DNA of 64,000 nucleotides, from positions 15,287,457-15,351,456 of the forward strand of contig NW_022098001.1 in the NCBI RefSeq assembly GCF_002288925.2. The letters run 5' to 3'. Every line of letters begins with the position of its first letter. Within the stretch, counting starts at the first letter, position 1. The notes beneath the pieces were generated by a model that did no database searches, was not told the DNA's origin, and was given only the letters and a program-made list of their open reading frames with translations. The translations under genes and the position numbers were made by a program. Of this stretch, positions 1-34,960 are shown in pieces. This DNA is from Delphinapterus leucas. Lineage: Eukaryota; Chordata; Mammalia; Artiodactyla; Monodontidae.

Positions 1-309
1 AGATACACACGATGGCTAGAAGTAATATGTGACCCTGGACTGGGTCCTAAAACAGAAGAAGGATAGTGAAAAAAATCTGTAAAATCCGAAGAGTATTTAG
101 ATTAGTTAACAGATTAGGACTACATCAATATTAATTTTCTGATTAACATCACTGTACTACCATCATGTAAGGTGTTAACATTAGGGGAGGCTGGGTGAGG
201 GTTATATGGCAAATCTCTCTATTTTGACAACTTTCCTGTACATGTAAAAACTTTTTTTTTAATTAAAAAATATACTGTAAGTATTTTTAACAGGTTAAAA
301 TAAACTCAC
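1..309. other. TMEM67 intron 15 (partial)
   Basis: AT-rich; no exon, RNA gene or clear repeat seen. Confidence 0.7.
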
Positions 310-22116
<21,807 letters not shown>

Positions 22117-22187
22117 TCAGCCTCCGCGACAACTCTGCAGAGCTGATTGGACAACTGCGGTCCGGAAGTGTCTGCCTGCGTTGCATG

Positions 22188-22200
22188 GTTGCTAGGTTAC
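22188..22200 (-). promoter_or_regulatory. RFX X-box
   Basis: Minus-strand GTAACC-T-AGCAAC matches the X-box consensus GTNRCC-N(0-3)-RGYAAC at every position. It lies 111 bp upstream of the TMEM67 ATG, where RFX sites occur in many ciliary genes. A CCAAT box lies about 40 bp nearer the start, a pairing common with NF-Y. Binding is inferred. Confidence 0.7.
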
Positions 22201-23479
22201 CAAAGCCGCGGGAAGCTGGCTGGTCTGGGAAAGGATGAGTTAGAGACAAGCTAACCCTGGAGCCTGGCAGGTGGGACCGGCTATTTAAAACGTTTGCTTC
22301 AAACTCTGCTACTCGACCCATTAGCGGGACGTGAAATCAATTTAGGAGGTCGCAAAATAGATAACCACAGAAAAGAAAATATCTGATTTTTATCACACAA
22401 ATTAAGTATTGCTTCATTAAACTGTTAAATCATATTTACATCAAAATTTACACAGACTAGGTCATTTTCGTGTTAAAGGCGACATTCCAACAATGTATTT
22501 GTCAAAATACATTGGTCAGAAAAGTAGGAAAAACACTGATTTGAAATAAGCAATGTTGGAAGATTGACTCAAGCACTAAAAACAGATCTTTCCTGACAGA
22601 CCTTTCTTTGTGTTTCTATGTTCTGTGTTTTAAGCATAGACATCATGTTTACAAAATGAGATCTTTAGTCCAGTTGTGAATAAAAAAGTGACTTATTTTT
22701 TTAAAATCAAATATACACATACACGATTGTTGTCTTTCAAAATGGGCACTCTTGGAAGCTGTTAACCCCAAAACATTTTAGAATTACCTTCAAAGCCAGT
22801 TTCTGGGTCATAAAAGAAAAAGTTATTTCTTAATATTTAAATTTCACTTCTGCTTTTGTTGTATTCTATTTGTTTTGTTGTATTTTGTTCTCCCCCCCAA
22901 TAAAATCTGGCATATTTTGAAGCCACCTTATTCATCAATGGTATCTTGAAATGACTTTTGGCTTTCCAAAGAACCCACAAACTTCATAATAAAAATGATG
23001 ATTTATCACTATTAAGGAAAATACACACACACGTATAATGTTCTGAATACGTGTGGGAAAATGCATCTAAGGAAGTTAGATAACTTTAACTATTAGCCAC
23101 CATTAGGCCTATTATTTGTCATATGACCTTCCCCAAAAGACCAGCATTCACTCTGTCGCTAATACCTATGACACAGAAGATGTATGTTATGAAAACTGTT
23201 CCTTAAAGAGGCATTATAAAAAATGTTTTTTGAGTAATTACCATATTGTTGGAGTGTCTAATTTGAAGTAGAAATCACTTATCTGAATATAATTTTTGAA
23301 AAACATATGACTCCATAAATGTTAATGGGGGCTCAGAAAGAGTATGGTCAGAATAGTTGAGATTAATCTTCAAAAGCTTCCTGTGGGTGAATTTTAACTC
23401 TAGTCCTCCTTAATGCTCTGTGGGAGTGGTCAGGGCAGTAAAATTTACTCACTGTCTACTATATAATTGAAGCAACAAA

Positions 23480-23700
23480 AGAGCAGATTCTTTGTATTCC
23501 ACACTGTGCACTATGCTAGGCACTTGACAGCATTAACCTTAGCTCTTCATAATAACCCTTTGTAGGAACACGATCCCCTTTTTAGGCTACTTTTACAATT
23601 AAAGAAACTGAGGATCAAAAAATTTACATTTTAGGAAGTGGTGAAACTAGACTCTGTCTCCATCTGGCCAACTCCAAAATTGTTATCTTTTCATACTCGT
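23480..23700 (-). mobile_element. MIR SINE
   Basis: Reverse MIR text ('gctaggcacttgacagc' onwards). Confidence 0.5.
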
Positions 23701-24329
23701 TATGTTGAACGAGTTGCTTTAGTCAATTGCTATCTTCTCAATCTATTTAGTGGCTTCTTTGCAGAATAGATGGAGAAAAAAGGCATATTCTATATGTAGG
23801 ACAAACCTATTGTCTTTAGTTAACAAGATGATACTGCCATTTTATACCACAGACAGTGGAACTATGTGGTTGTCTAAGACTTTTGGGCACTGCACCTAAA
23901 AAAACTTCCCCAAAGAGCTAAATAGTTTATTTGTAGCACAAGGATTCAAAATAGATGTAGTTAAGTTGGAAATAACTGTAGATACTCTCAGTTCATCTTT
24001 ATAAACTGCCTAGAAGGATAACAGAAAGACTGTTAGCTACAACTGTTAAGCATAAATTGGGACTGTATCATTAGGAATATTTTCATTGCAAGTAATAGAA
24101 GATCAGGTAGTTTAAACCAGTTCACAGTGGCTTAAACAAAACCAAACATAGGAATTCTGGAGGTAGGGGCTTCTGGTGTTCATTCAATGATATCAGATAG
24201 TCATCTCTGCAGTTTTCTTGGCTTTTCCCTCCTACCTGCAATGTGATTGCCTTACACCAGATATCAACATTCAGATTTAAGACAGGAAGAAGGAAAGTTA
24301 CGGAACCAGAGATGTTTCCTCTGTCTCTT

Positions 24330-24500
24330 TAGTCAGAAAAGCAAATGTTTTCTGTATGCCAGATATTGTGCTAAACTTAAACTTCTTACATGTATCATTT
24401 CAATCTTTTTATGAATAGGTAGTAATCGCCACTTATCAGGCTTAAAGACATGCCCAGTATCACCCAGCAAAGAAGTGAAAGAGTTATACATATAAGTGGA
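24330..24500 (-). mobile_element. MIR SINE
   Basis: Reverse MIR text ('gccagatattgtgctaaac', then 'taaagacatgcccagtatc'). Confidence 0.45.
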
Positions 24501-24569
24501 TGAGAAGAAGAACATGTTTTAATGTCAGCTTAAGAAGAACTTTACCCCCCAAAAGTGAAACGATGGGTT

Positions 24570-24820
24570 CAAACACTATCGCAAATGCTTATTGAACACC
24601 TAGAATGAGATAGGCACTGCAACATGCCTTACCAAAATTATCATCCACTCAACACCCTTATGAAACCTATACTGCTATTATCATCTCTTTTTTTATAGAT
24701 GACAAATGGAGACAGAAGATTTTTAAAACTTACCAAAATTCAAGGCTTGCAATTTACAGAAGCAACTTTAAATTATGGCAGTTTAACTCTTGGGGCTGCT
24801 TAACCACAATGCTGTGTGTC
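24570..24820 (-). mobile_element. MIR SINE
   Basis: Reverse MIR text ('gataggcactgcaacatgcc', then 'tagatgacaaatggagac'). Confidence 0.5.
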
Positions 24821-26589
24821 CTAAAAATATAAATGCTACAAAAAGTCAAGGAGGCTGAGGATGGAGAAAAAGTCTTTGGATCTGGAAATTAGGGGATTAT
24901 TAGTTATCTTTTAGAGCGCAGTTTTATTACAGTGATAGGGGTAGAAGCAAATCATAGAACAGCACTGAGAAAGAGCAACCACCAGATGTAGACTATTTTG
25001 GCATTGAAAGGAAGGCAAAAGAAGGGACTGAGCTAAAAGAATTTTAATTTTTTCTTTAGGATAAGGAGAATAGGTCTATAAGTGGAGAGTAAAGGAAAGG
25101 AGTAGTAGAAGAGAGATTTAAAATAGAGGAATAATTGACTCTCTCTTGAGCTCCTGGGAAGGGGTCAAGGACTTAAAGTAAGAGTGGGAGGAGGACCATC
25201 TAAGGGGAAGAAAGTCATTCTGGGATTAGAAGGAAAAAAGAAAGATGAGTGAAGCCATCAATAAATCTTGGGCTAGGGATCAGAGAAATTGAACAAGATC
25301 AGTTTTCTAAGTAAAGAACATAGGTAAAAGTAAGAAATATTTTGAAAAGGTAGAGTGGATAATTGGAAGGGAAATCATTTAGAGTTGAAAATTGGCAGCA
25401 AGTCTCGATCTTACCTGCAAAAAGGCTAGATCACGTTGGAGTGGGAGCATCTAGAGGATAGGCTAGGAAAGTCCTAGGGTCAAAGTGAACAGTTTATGGA
25501 GAGGACAAGTATAGTTTGGTTATGTTGAACAAGTTGCTTACTCAGGTAGAGAGGTATAACAGAAATGGATGTGGAGGTCTAGGGCTTGATGAAGAGTTTG
25601 GAGCTGGAAATGGGTATCATCTTGAGTGTTCCAAAGACTATTGTGTTTTTGAATCCCTAAACTGAGTTACAAGAGGCATAATTGCCAGGAAAGAGAGCCC
25701 TATGGGAAGTCGGAGGGCATCTCATCTTTGGTGGGGAGTTCAATCATTTTTCAAGCATTTACTGAGCACTTCTATGAGTAGACACTGGTTAGGGACAAGA
25801 GCTATCCCTGGCACTTTCCCTCAGGGGCTTCATAGAAAGAAATACATAGAAACGAATCATTAAAATATTTTGAGATAACTGCTCTAATTGAGACTGTGCA
25901 ACTTGAAGATGGGATTACCCCCGCCTTGGTGGGTAGGAGGGAGATCAGTGAAGAAGTCGCAGAGTAAGAGACACTGTAGGACAGGACAGGTAGCGGGACC
26001 AGCAGAACAGACCCAGAGGCATGAGTGAGGAGGCACACCAGTGAATGACACATATCTCCGTATCCCTGAGATGTGGGGTGTGTATGGTCAGTGGCAGAAG
26101 ATGAGGCTGGAAAAGTAGGAAGAAATACAAATGAATGTTCTTGAATGCCTGTTATTTGCCTACCATTGTTGATCAGATTTGAATTTTAGAAAATATTCTA
26201 GAAAAGAGGTATATGGAAACCTCTAGAGGTAGAGACCACTTGGGAAGCTAAAGCAGAAATCTAGAGTCTAAATAGGGCAGGGGAAGAAGGGAGAGGCAGG
26301 AGAAGATAAATGAAAGAGCTGTTTAGGAGGAAGAATTGTGAGAATTTTATGACTTGGATAGAGGAAGTAAACAGGAATAAGAATCGTTCCCAGGTTTTCT
26401 GATTTGGGTGGCTGGGTGAACTGTGACATTAAAGGAACAGAGAAAATATTTGGGGCAGATAAAGCCTTCTTACTGATTAAAGAAAAAAATTTAAAGGTAG
26501 AAATTCAACTTATAGGAATTATCTAATATGTTGGTGGGAGTTAAGGCCATGGCTAATAATTGAAATAACTGATATTAATTTCTTGCTTT

Positions 26590-26760
26590 CAATGTGTCAG
26601 GCACTGAAATATCTCATTTGATCCTACATTGGGACCATTATCATCACCTTTACTTTACAGATGAGAAAACCAAGGCTCAACAAACATCTATGACTTCCTA
26701 GGGTCACACTCAGATCATGATTCTAACCCTGACAATTTGACACCAGAGGCCACGCTTTTT
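26590..26760 (-). mobile_element. MIR SINE
   Basis: Reverse MIR text ('tgtcaggcactgaaatatc', 'acagatgagaaaaccaagg'). Confidence 0.6.
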
Positions 26761-26775
26761 TAACCCTGATTCTTT

Positions 26776-26944
26776 TGTGGCCTCTCACATTGCGGAGCAC
26801 AGGCTCCAGACGCGCAGCCTCAGCGGCCATGGCTCACGGGCCCAGCTGCTCCGTGGCACGTGAGCTCTTTCCGGACTGGGGCACGAACCCATGTCTTCTG
26901 CATTGGCAGGCGGACTCTCAACCACTGTGCCACCAGGGAAGCCC
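26776..26944 (-). mobile_element. CHR-2 type SINE, tail side shortened
   Basis: Minus-strand copy lacking the usual 'gcggtacgcggg' near the tail. Target-site duplication TAACCCTGATTCTTT at 26761-26775 and 26945-26959. Intergenic. Confidence 0.92.
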
Positions 26945-27149
26945 TAACCCTGATTCTTTACTGGTGCTCTTGAGTCCCTGGATGTGCTTTCCTGGGCATT
27001 AACAAATAAAAGGGAAAGGTAAGTGAGTCCATGAGGGGATTAATGAACTAAAATACTACAAAGAACATGAAGGCTAAATGCAAAGTGCAGAAATGGAGGT
27101 TGTGGTCAAAAGGGGAATTAGGTCAAAATCCTACAATTGGGGCCTTTTG

Positions 27150-27990
27150 TGTGGTGAGTCTTGCACTTTTTCCCAATCTCCAGATTCTTAGACAAAAACA
27201 ACTAGATATAAACAACTGCTGCTTTGTATTCATTATGTTCCAAACTGAACTTGGCCTCCATGATGGAACACTCTCCTGGTTTTCCTCCAGGTTATTCTTA
27301 GAATAAACTTTCTGGTTATTCCTGCTCTCCGCCCTTTGTAGGCCCAGACTCCTTTACTTGGCTATTAAATGTGGAATCCCTGAGGGCTCACTCCTAGACT
27401 TTTGACTCTTCTCATTCTTTGGTTTTCCTCCTAGGGAAAGTCATGTCCATGACTTCAATGACCACTTTTTGTAGATGACTCACATATATATGTATATCCA
27501 GGCCAAATAATTTTTCTGAGCTCTGAATCAGTATTTCCACTGTTTTCTTGAAAAACTCCATTTGGGTGGAATGGAGTATCTTTAAATCCAGGTGTCCAAA
27601 AACAGCTCATGATCTCCATCCCTTCTCCCACCCCCAAACTTGCTCTCTTCTAGTGTCCTCTATCTCAGTTAATGGCAACATCATCCAAACTGTAATAAAG
27701 GCCAAAACTCTAGGAGTAACTTTTGATGCCTTCCTTCCCTTCAACTTCCCATTTCAGTCCATTAGCAAGACTTCTTGATTTTTATCTTTTAAATATCTCT
27801 TGACTTTATTGCCCAAATATCCCTTGAATTCTTTTACTTTTCTTAATCTCTGCCATCACTGCCACCCTAAATACAACTTTCCCCCACCCCTTAATTACTG
27901 CAATGGCCTGTTTTAAACTTAATTTTTCAGCTGTAGGCATTATCAGTTGTCTGCCTGCTATGGAAGATGAAGATTGGCTTTTTATCACAT
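27150..27990 (+). mobile_element. L2 LINE, ORF2 3' region
   Basis: Relic of the L2 ORF2 end: phrases such as 'gtagatgactcacatat' and 'cctctatctcagttaatggc' are diagnostic. Intergenic. Confidence 0.65.
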
Positions 27991-28224
27991 TTTCTGAACC
28001 TCTCCATCTTTTTAATATATTTATTTTAAATTTTCAGTTAGAGTAGTAATCACTTTTACATTACTATGACTACTTAAATGCTGTTCACATTTGAGTCATG
28101 TACCGTACCACAATTTTTATCTTTCTCTTATTTGAGTGTCTTCTTTTCTTCTTTAGTTATCATATGCTATCATTTAAAAAAATCCTCAATTCTTCCTCAG
28201 AACTATGAATCTCCTTTCAATATA

Positions 28225-28390
28225 TTTAACACATTTACTATGGGCCAGGTTCTCCTCCAAGTGGTTTTAATCTGTACAGTGGCCCTTTGAAGTAGATACT
28301 GTTATCCCCCATTTATAGATGAGGAAATTTAGGAAGAGAGAGAGCCAATAAGAACTTGTATTAGGATCCAGGCATCTGTGTTCCTTTTCT
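28225..28390 (-). mobile_element. MIR SINE
   Basis: Reverse MIR text ('tatagatgaggaaatttagg'). Confidence 0.5.
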
Positions 28391-28394
28391 CTTC

Positions 28395-29640
28395 TTATTT
28401 TTTTAGGAAAATATTTTATTTTATTTATTTATTTTTATTGAGGCACAACCGACATGTAACATTAGTTTCAGGTGTACAACATAATGATTCAATATTTGTA
28501 TATATTGCAAAATGATCACCTCAATAAGTCTGGTTAACATCTGTCACCACACATAGTTAAAAATTCTTTTTCTTGTGATGAGAACTTTTAAGATCTGCTC
28601 TCTTAGCAACTTTCAAATATACAATACAGTATTATTAACTATATTCACAATGCTGTACATTACATCCCCATGACTTATTTATTTTATAACTGTAAGTTTG
28701 TACCTTTTGACACCCTCCAACCATTTTGCTCACCCCTTGCCTCTGGCAACCACCAATCTGTTCTCTGTATCTATGAGTTTGGCTTTTTTTTTTTTTTTTA
28801 AAGATTCCACACATAAGTGAGACCATATGATCATATGGTATTTGTCTTTCGCTGTCTGACTTATCACTTACTATAACGCCCTCAAGTTCCATCCATGTTA
28901 TTGCAAATGTCAAGATTTCATTATTTTTTGTGGCTGAATAATATTCCACTGTGTGTGTGTGTGCACAACTTCTTTATCCATTCATCCATTGATGGATGCT
29001 TAGGTTGTTTTCATATCTTGGCTATTATAAATAATGCTACAGTGAACATGGGGGTGCATATATCTTTTTGAGTTAGTATTTTCATTTTCTTCAGATAAAA
29101 CCCAGAAGTGGAATTGCTAGATCATATGATAGTTCTATTTTTAATTTTTTAGGAAACTTCATATCGTTTTCCATAATGGCTCACCAATTTACATTTCCAC
29201 CAAGAGTGCACAAGGGTTCCCTTTTCTCTATATGCTGGCCAATACTTATTTCTTGTCTTTGTGATAATAACCATTCTAACAGGTGTGAGGTGTTAGCCCA
29301 TTGTGGTTTTGATTTGGATTTCCTGAGTGGTTAGTGATGTTTAGTTCCATTTCACATGCCTGTTGGCCATCTGTATGTCTTCTTTGGGTAAATGTCTATT
29401 CAGATCCTATGCCCCTTTTAAAATTGGATTTTTGGGGGCTTTTGCTACTGAATTGTATGAGTGATTTATATATTTCAGATATTTACTCTTGTTAGATATA
29501 TGATTTGCAAATATTTTCTCCTATTTGGTAGGTTGCCATTTTATTTTATTGATGGTTTCCTTTGCTGTGCATAAGACTTTTTAGTTTGATGAAGTCCCAC
29601 TGGTTTATTTTTGTTTTTGTTGCCTCAGGCATCCATGTTC
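28395..29640 (-). mobile_element. L1 3' end, reversed
   Basis: Reverse complement of L1 ORF2 C terminus plus 3' UTR; a minus-strand frame contains MEYYSATKNNEI-like text typical of degenerate L1 ORF2. Broken by stops and indels. Confidence 0.8.
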
Positions 29641-30499
29641 TTAACCACTATAGTATGTGATCTCTCCTCAGGGGAGTAAACCAAGATTGAAGAGAATATG
29701 CACTCTATTAAGATGGAAGAGGAAAAGAGAGATCTCAGGCTTAGTGGATTGTATATCCTCTTATTTCCTGGTTTACTTCTTTCTTTGGGCAGAGCATATA
29801 CTCCAGCAGCTTCCTGAGAGGGGTCATAAGATGGAAATTTTAGAGACCTTGGATATCTGAAAATGTCTTTAGTCTTCCCCCACACTTACATAGTAGTTTC
29901 CCCCCTGTTGTGCTGATCGAATTCCCCTGAAATAATCTTCTCCCTGAAGGATTTAAGCTTGGTTACCAGTTTTAGTGGGGAAAAGAGTGTGAGTTTCATC
30001 ATTCAGTTTCATCATTCACATGATGCCCTTCTTTTCTACATAGAGCCTCTGATCTCATCTGTACCCATTGTCCCTAAGTCGTACTCTCTCCAGAGAATAA
30101 ACCTTCAATCTTCTGCTATAGTGGGGGAGAGACAGGTTTCTTGTACTGGAAGGAAAGAGCCTTAGGTGTATGTCTTCAGTGCTTTGTAAATTGATATTCA
30201 ATCAACTCTGTTTTCACTTCCTTCCCCAGCAGAAGATATTGAGGCCTCTTAAGCCTTTGAGGACTTATTTGGTGCATATAAGGTTGCTTCTTAGCTTTTT
30301 CCACTGTCAATTCAGAATCCTCTTGGATTCACAAAAGAAACGATCACCTATCCATCTCATTCCTGCTTGCAAAGTTTTATTGCTGTTGTCTCCTACCCTA
30401 TCATCTTCATTCTTGTCAGAAATCCTTTGAAAGTTCCCTTTTTGATATTTTATTTGGATTTCTGAAAGGAGTGAAAATAACTACAGTTCAAACTGTCAC

Positions 30500-31135
30500 C
30501 TTAAACTGGAAGTCAAAATAACCTGTTGACCTGTCTTCATGTGCATACTCTTGCCACAGTCTAATCCATTCTCCAGACCTCAGCTGGAGTAATCTTTTGA
30601 AATGCAAGTCTAGTATGTCACCTCTCTGTTGAAAATAGTTCATTGGCTTTCCACTGGAGAGCTCAAAGTCTTTAACGTGAACCGTAACCCCCAGCAGGGT
30701 CTGACTTCTTCCTGCAGCCTTTCATTGTCCTGTGCACTCTGCCCACACTGGTCTTCTTTCAGTTCTCTGATTGCCACTGAGCCTGTGCACTTCTCTGCCT
30801 GCACCACCTCTCCTCCCTTCCCCTTCCCAGCAATTTCCCTTTACCTTGTTAATTCTTCCTTTCCTTCCAGCTCATCTGTCACTTCTCTTCCTGACTTCCA
30901 TGAGCAGGCCAGGCCCTCCTATGAAATACTCTTAGAGGAACATGTATTTCCCTTTTACAGCTCTTATCCCTGTTGTAAATTTACATTTAGCTGAATAATT
31001 CTTTCACTAGTTTTCTCTCTTCTCCTGAACTACAGTCTTCACGAGAATAAATACCATGTCCATTTTTGTTCACCATTGTCTCCTGGAGTTGTGTGTAATA
31101 CATTATAAGCATTTAATACACATTTGTTGAAATGG
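30500..31135 (+). mobile_element. L2 LINE 3' fragment
   Basis: L2 3' text ending 'agcatttaatacacatttgt'. Intergenic. Confidence 0.65.
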
Positions 31136-31409
31136 AAAAGATCAAAACTTGCTTCATTCCCTCATTCTCTAGTTTATTGTCATCTTCCGAACTCTAAGGG
31201 GAGCTCAATGCTCTCTTCCCTCATTTCATCCCTGGGAAGGGAGCAGAGGACCAATGTGGGTTAGACCTAGACCACGAGGCCTCTGGCCATAGTCCTTACG
31301 GACAGAATTTTTTGGTGTCCACATGGCATGGTGTCAGGCAGAGTACAATGCACTAATTATCGATCCTGGGGAAAACTCCAAACACGTCTGCCCATTGCAT
31401 CTTGGTATT

Positions 31410-31455
31410 GATTGGAGTTTCAAAAAAAAAAACAAAAAACAAAAAACAAAAACAA
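31410..31455. repeat. A-rich simple repeat, (A)nC type
   Basis: Run of A with regular single C interruptions, possibly the tail of an old retroelement. The 400 bp around it were not assigned. Confidence 0.7.
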
Positions 31456-31885
31456 TGCAGTCAAGCCCTGGATGGGACAGCACTTAACTTACATAGAGAA
31501 GAGGCACAGCAAGCTCAGCTTCAATATGGCATCGGCACCCCATAGCTAGCGGGTCTCTCCCTGCTGCTGACACAGGGTAATTAGCCTAGGCGCTGCACCT
31601 GTTCATGCTGCAGTGAAAGGAACCCTGTTCCCTCACCTTAGAGGACAGTCATAACAGTGGGGTTGGTCAGGTACCATATGAGGCACATGCTTTAAGCAGA
31701 GACAAAAGAGTACTCATTGAGATTGAAACAAGGAAACATATTCCCACACAAGGTAATAAACCAGGCACGGTCTGTGTGGGCTCCTTAACCCTTGGTAAGG
31801 AAGTGTTCCAGACCCAAGGTCCATTCTTATGCAGCTGAGTGGGGGCTCCATGAGACTGCCTTTTCCAATGCAAGGTCTTCTGGAT

Positions 31886-31935
31886 TCTCTCTCTCTCTCT
31901 TTTTTTTTTTTTCGTTTTCTCCTTTTGTTCTCTCT
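31886..31935. repeat. pyrimidine-rich tract
   Basis: (TC)n followed by poly-T, intergenic. Confidence 0.8.
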
Positions 31936-32514
31936 TCAGAATTTCTCTGTAGATTCTTAGGTCTTCCTCTTGCTTCTTCCTTTTGTTTTATGTTCCTGGG
32001 ACTGGATGGAACACAGGGGAAGGGAGCCTAAGCAGAAGAAGACATCCTGTTTCACACATGGTCCTGCCTGTTCACTAGAAATAGGTTCTACAGTGAGATT
32101 TGGGGGTCATAGCTTCATCACTGAAACCCAGAGATTTTATCCAGTACCCTTCCTGCACGCCTCCTTTTTGTTAACTATAGCATCCATAGACTATTCAGGA
32201 TCTCAGTCTCCTCCATATTTCTACCATGGAGACAAGACTCTCATTTACATCAGGCAAGAAGTTATCCAAGTTAGAATGCTGGGGTCCTGTTCAATTCTAA
32301 TTGACCACACATCATTCATTTGTTGATTCTGTTAAGTCTTTTGGATCTGACTTCTGTTACACACAACTGAGCAACTTCCTTTATTTAATTAGTAGTATCC
32401 ATACAGTGCTCCAGTGATTCCTGGAGGTTTTGTAGGTGAGCCCCTGAGAACCACTGCAGGGGACAAACTGGAAAGGAGCATACAGGCCACCAGAGAGACA
32501 TGTAAGATTTTCAT

Positions 32515-32720
32515 GTTATATGCTTTTCCTGGTGCTTTACTGTGGGTCTTTAATGCTTATATATATAAGACCATTTTATCTACACAACAACTCTACTATT
32601 GTCATCTTCATTTGATGGGTGAAGAAACTGAAGTTCAGCAACTAAAATGATACAGCTAGCAAGTGGCAGAATTGGGCTTGGAACTATGGTATTCTGATTT
32701 CTGAGCCTACCTTCTTGATT
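32515..32720 (-). mobile_element. MIR SINE
   Basis: Reverse MIR text ('ggtgaagaaactgaagttc', 'cagctagcaagtggcag'). Confidence 0.55.
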
Positions 32721-32731
32721 TCTAAGTTATA

Positions 32732-33046
32732 CAGTTGGCTCTTCATATCCATGGGTTTCACATTTATGGATTCAACCAACTGCAGTTTGAAAATATTTGG
32801 GAAAAAATTCCAGAAATTTCCAAAAAGCAAAACTTTAATTTGCCACATACTGGCAACTATTTACATGGCATTTATACTGTACTAGGTATTATAAGTAATC
32901 TAGAGATGATTTAAAGTATACAGAAGCATGTGCATAGGTTATATGCAAAGACTATGACATTTTATATAAGGGACTTGAATATCCTTGTATTTTGGTATCT
33001 GAAGGGGTCCTGGGACTAATCCCCTGAGGATACCGAGGGACAACTG
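32732..33046. mobile_element. Tigger/pogo-type non-autonomous DNA transposon
   Basis: Inverted ends CAGTTGGCTCTTCATATCC and GGATACCGAGGGACAACTG, flanked by TA on both sides. Interior 'ttccagaaatttccaaaaag' and 'agtaatctagagatgattt' are typical of a common mammalian Tigger MITE. Confidence 0.75.
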
Positions 33047-33049
33047 TAA

Positions 33050-33270
33050 TGGAGTTTACTGTGTCTTAGGGACTGTTCTAAATGCTTTACAAGCATTATT
33101 TCACTTAGTCCTCATAATGGCCCTGCATGGTGGGTACTGTTAACTTCCTCTACAAATGGAGAAGTTTAAGGATAAGGAATTTGTCCATAGTCACGAAGTG
33201 GAAGAGCTGGGATTTATACTTGAATCTGGCTGATCTAAGAGCCCACGGTCTTAATCCCTATGCTCTACAT
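33050..33270 (-). mobile_element. MIR SINE
   Basis: Reverse MIR text ('ctgttctaaatgctttac', 'tttcacttagtcctcataat'). Confidence 0.6.
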
Positions 33271-33309
33271 GTCCTCCTGTATGTGATGACTGGCTGCACA
33301 CGTGGGCTT

Positions 33310-33445
33310 GTCTCTTCTGCTACAGTATGAGCTTCTTGAGGAAAGAGGACCGTGATTTCTTCAGCTTTGTCTGTCAGGAGCCTTAGCAAGGTTCTGGACA
33401 CACAGTCCATGCTCAATAAATCCCAGTTGAATTGAATGGAAGTCA
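33310..33445 (+). mobile_element. short L2 3' fragment
   Basis: 'tgagcttcttgaggaaagagg ... ccatgctcaataaatccc' is the L2 3' end motif. Confidence 0.55.
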
Positions 33446-34389
33446 GGGTTTGCAAGAGGGTCCTTGGAGTTTAGAAGATGGAGGAACTCTGAGGCCAAGT
33501 GATGAAAGGCTGTTCTTGTAGATGTTGAAGACCTAGGAAGGACAGCTGAAAACTGTCTGATAGCAAAATCATGCAGGAAGGTAAGTAGTGCTGTAGTCGT
33601 GGTAACATGCCTAGTAAAGTTGACTAATTGCCCAGGCAGAGCCAAAGAATGGTCATGGCTTGGTGTGGTTACCATGTTTCAGGGTACAGTCTTCTGTTTT
33701 GCTGTTCCAGAAACTTTCTTTCTGTTTTCTAAAATGATTACATTTTCATGTTGACACACTAAAGGCTCAAGAAACTGTTCAATAGCCAGAATACCATATA
33801 GGTAAACTCAATTACCTGGACTGGAATTTTCTTCTTTTGATTGTAATGGTGTAGTCATCAGAGAAAGGCAGAAGGCAGACGAGAAAAAAACAGCCATTCA
33901 CTATATTGTTCTGTTTGGAGAAAATCTATGTGAATAGAAGGGGGATGGTCATTGTCGAAAAACAAGGGCAGCTGGCAATATCTGTCTAAGCCTGTCCAAG
34001 GGAAGGAGTCTGATCTAAGCACACTTGTTCAGACGAGCCTTATAGTAAGTGCTCATTAAATGACAGCTGTATTTTTGTTAAGATGGGTTAGATGGGTTTC
34101 TTAGGTACCCTTAACTGAAAAACAGTTTTTGACATTAGATAACTCATGCTCTATTTTTATGCTTAGCAAACAATCCTCTCATCATTTGACTTCATATAGA
34201 GAGTGTTTACAGCCAGTAAAGTGCTGGTCAGTCTGAGTTGATCTCAGTTTCACTTTACTAGTGTTTCTTCTTGTGAATTAACATTGACAATATTGACATT
34301 TTGGAGCATTGTTTCTGTGTGCTTGTTTACATGGAGTCTGCCTCAGAAGATAGCATACTCTCCCTGTATAATTCAGAGCAGTGTTCTCT

Positions 34390-34600
34390 GGAAGCAAACC
34401 ACTAGGGTTCAATTCCTGGTTAATACTATCTCTGTAACCTGGGGCAAGCTACACAATCCTTTATGCCTTAGTTTCTCTTATTTGTAAAATAGGAAAAATA
34501 ATAGTACCTACCTCTAAAAGTAATTGTAAGAATAAAATGAGATAATACACAGGGGCTGGCACATAATAAACTCTCAATAGATGTTAGTTTTTAAGTTCAG
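34390..34600 (+). mobile_element. MIR SINE
   Basis: MIR text ('gtaacctggggcaagctac', 'aggggctggcacataata'). Confidence 0.7.
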
Positions 34601-34739
34601 CTTCTTGAGCTTGCTAGGCTAGGTCCAAACCCTGGAGTTTTGGAAATAATCAAGGTAAATGCTGCCTAGTCATTGAGCCTAGCTCCCTGAGGTGACATCT
34701 TCTGCTTGTCTATGGGATCACCTTGACATTTGAAACAAG

Positions 34740-34960
34740 TCACTAATACTTATGTAGTCTCAGATATTTACATATATTTGCTCATTCAACATTTCTGGCA
34801 ACCTTAAGAGGCAGGTACTAATATTATCCCCATTGTACAGATGAGGAAACTGAGGCATAGAGAGGCTAAGTAATTTGCCCAAGTGAGTAAATGGTGGCTC
34901 ACTCAGAGAACCACCTTTTATTCACTTGTTAAACTACCTCTTCTTTCTCAAAGAGAATGG
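34740..34960 (-). mobile_element. MIR SINE
   Basis: Reverse MIR text ('cagatgaggaaactgaggc', 'aagtaatttgcccaag'). Confidence 0.7.
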
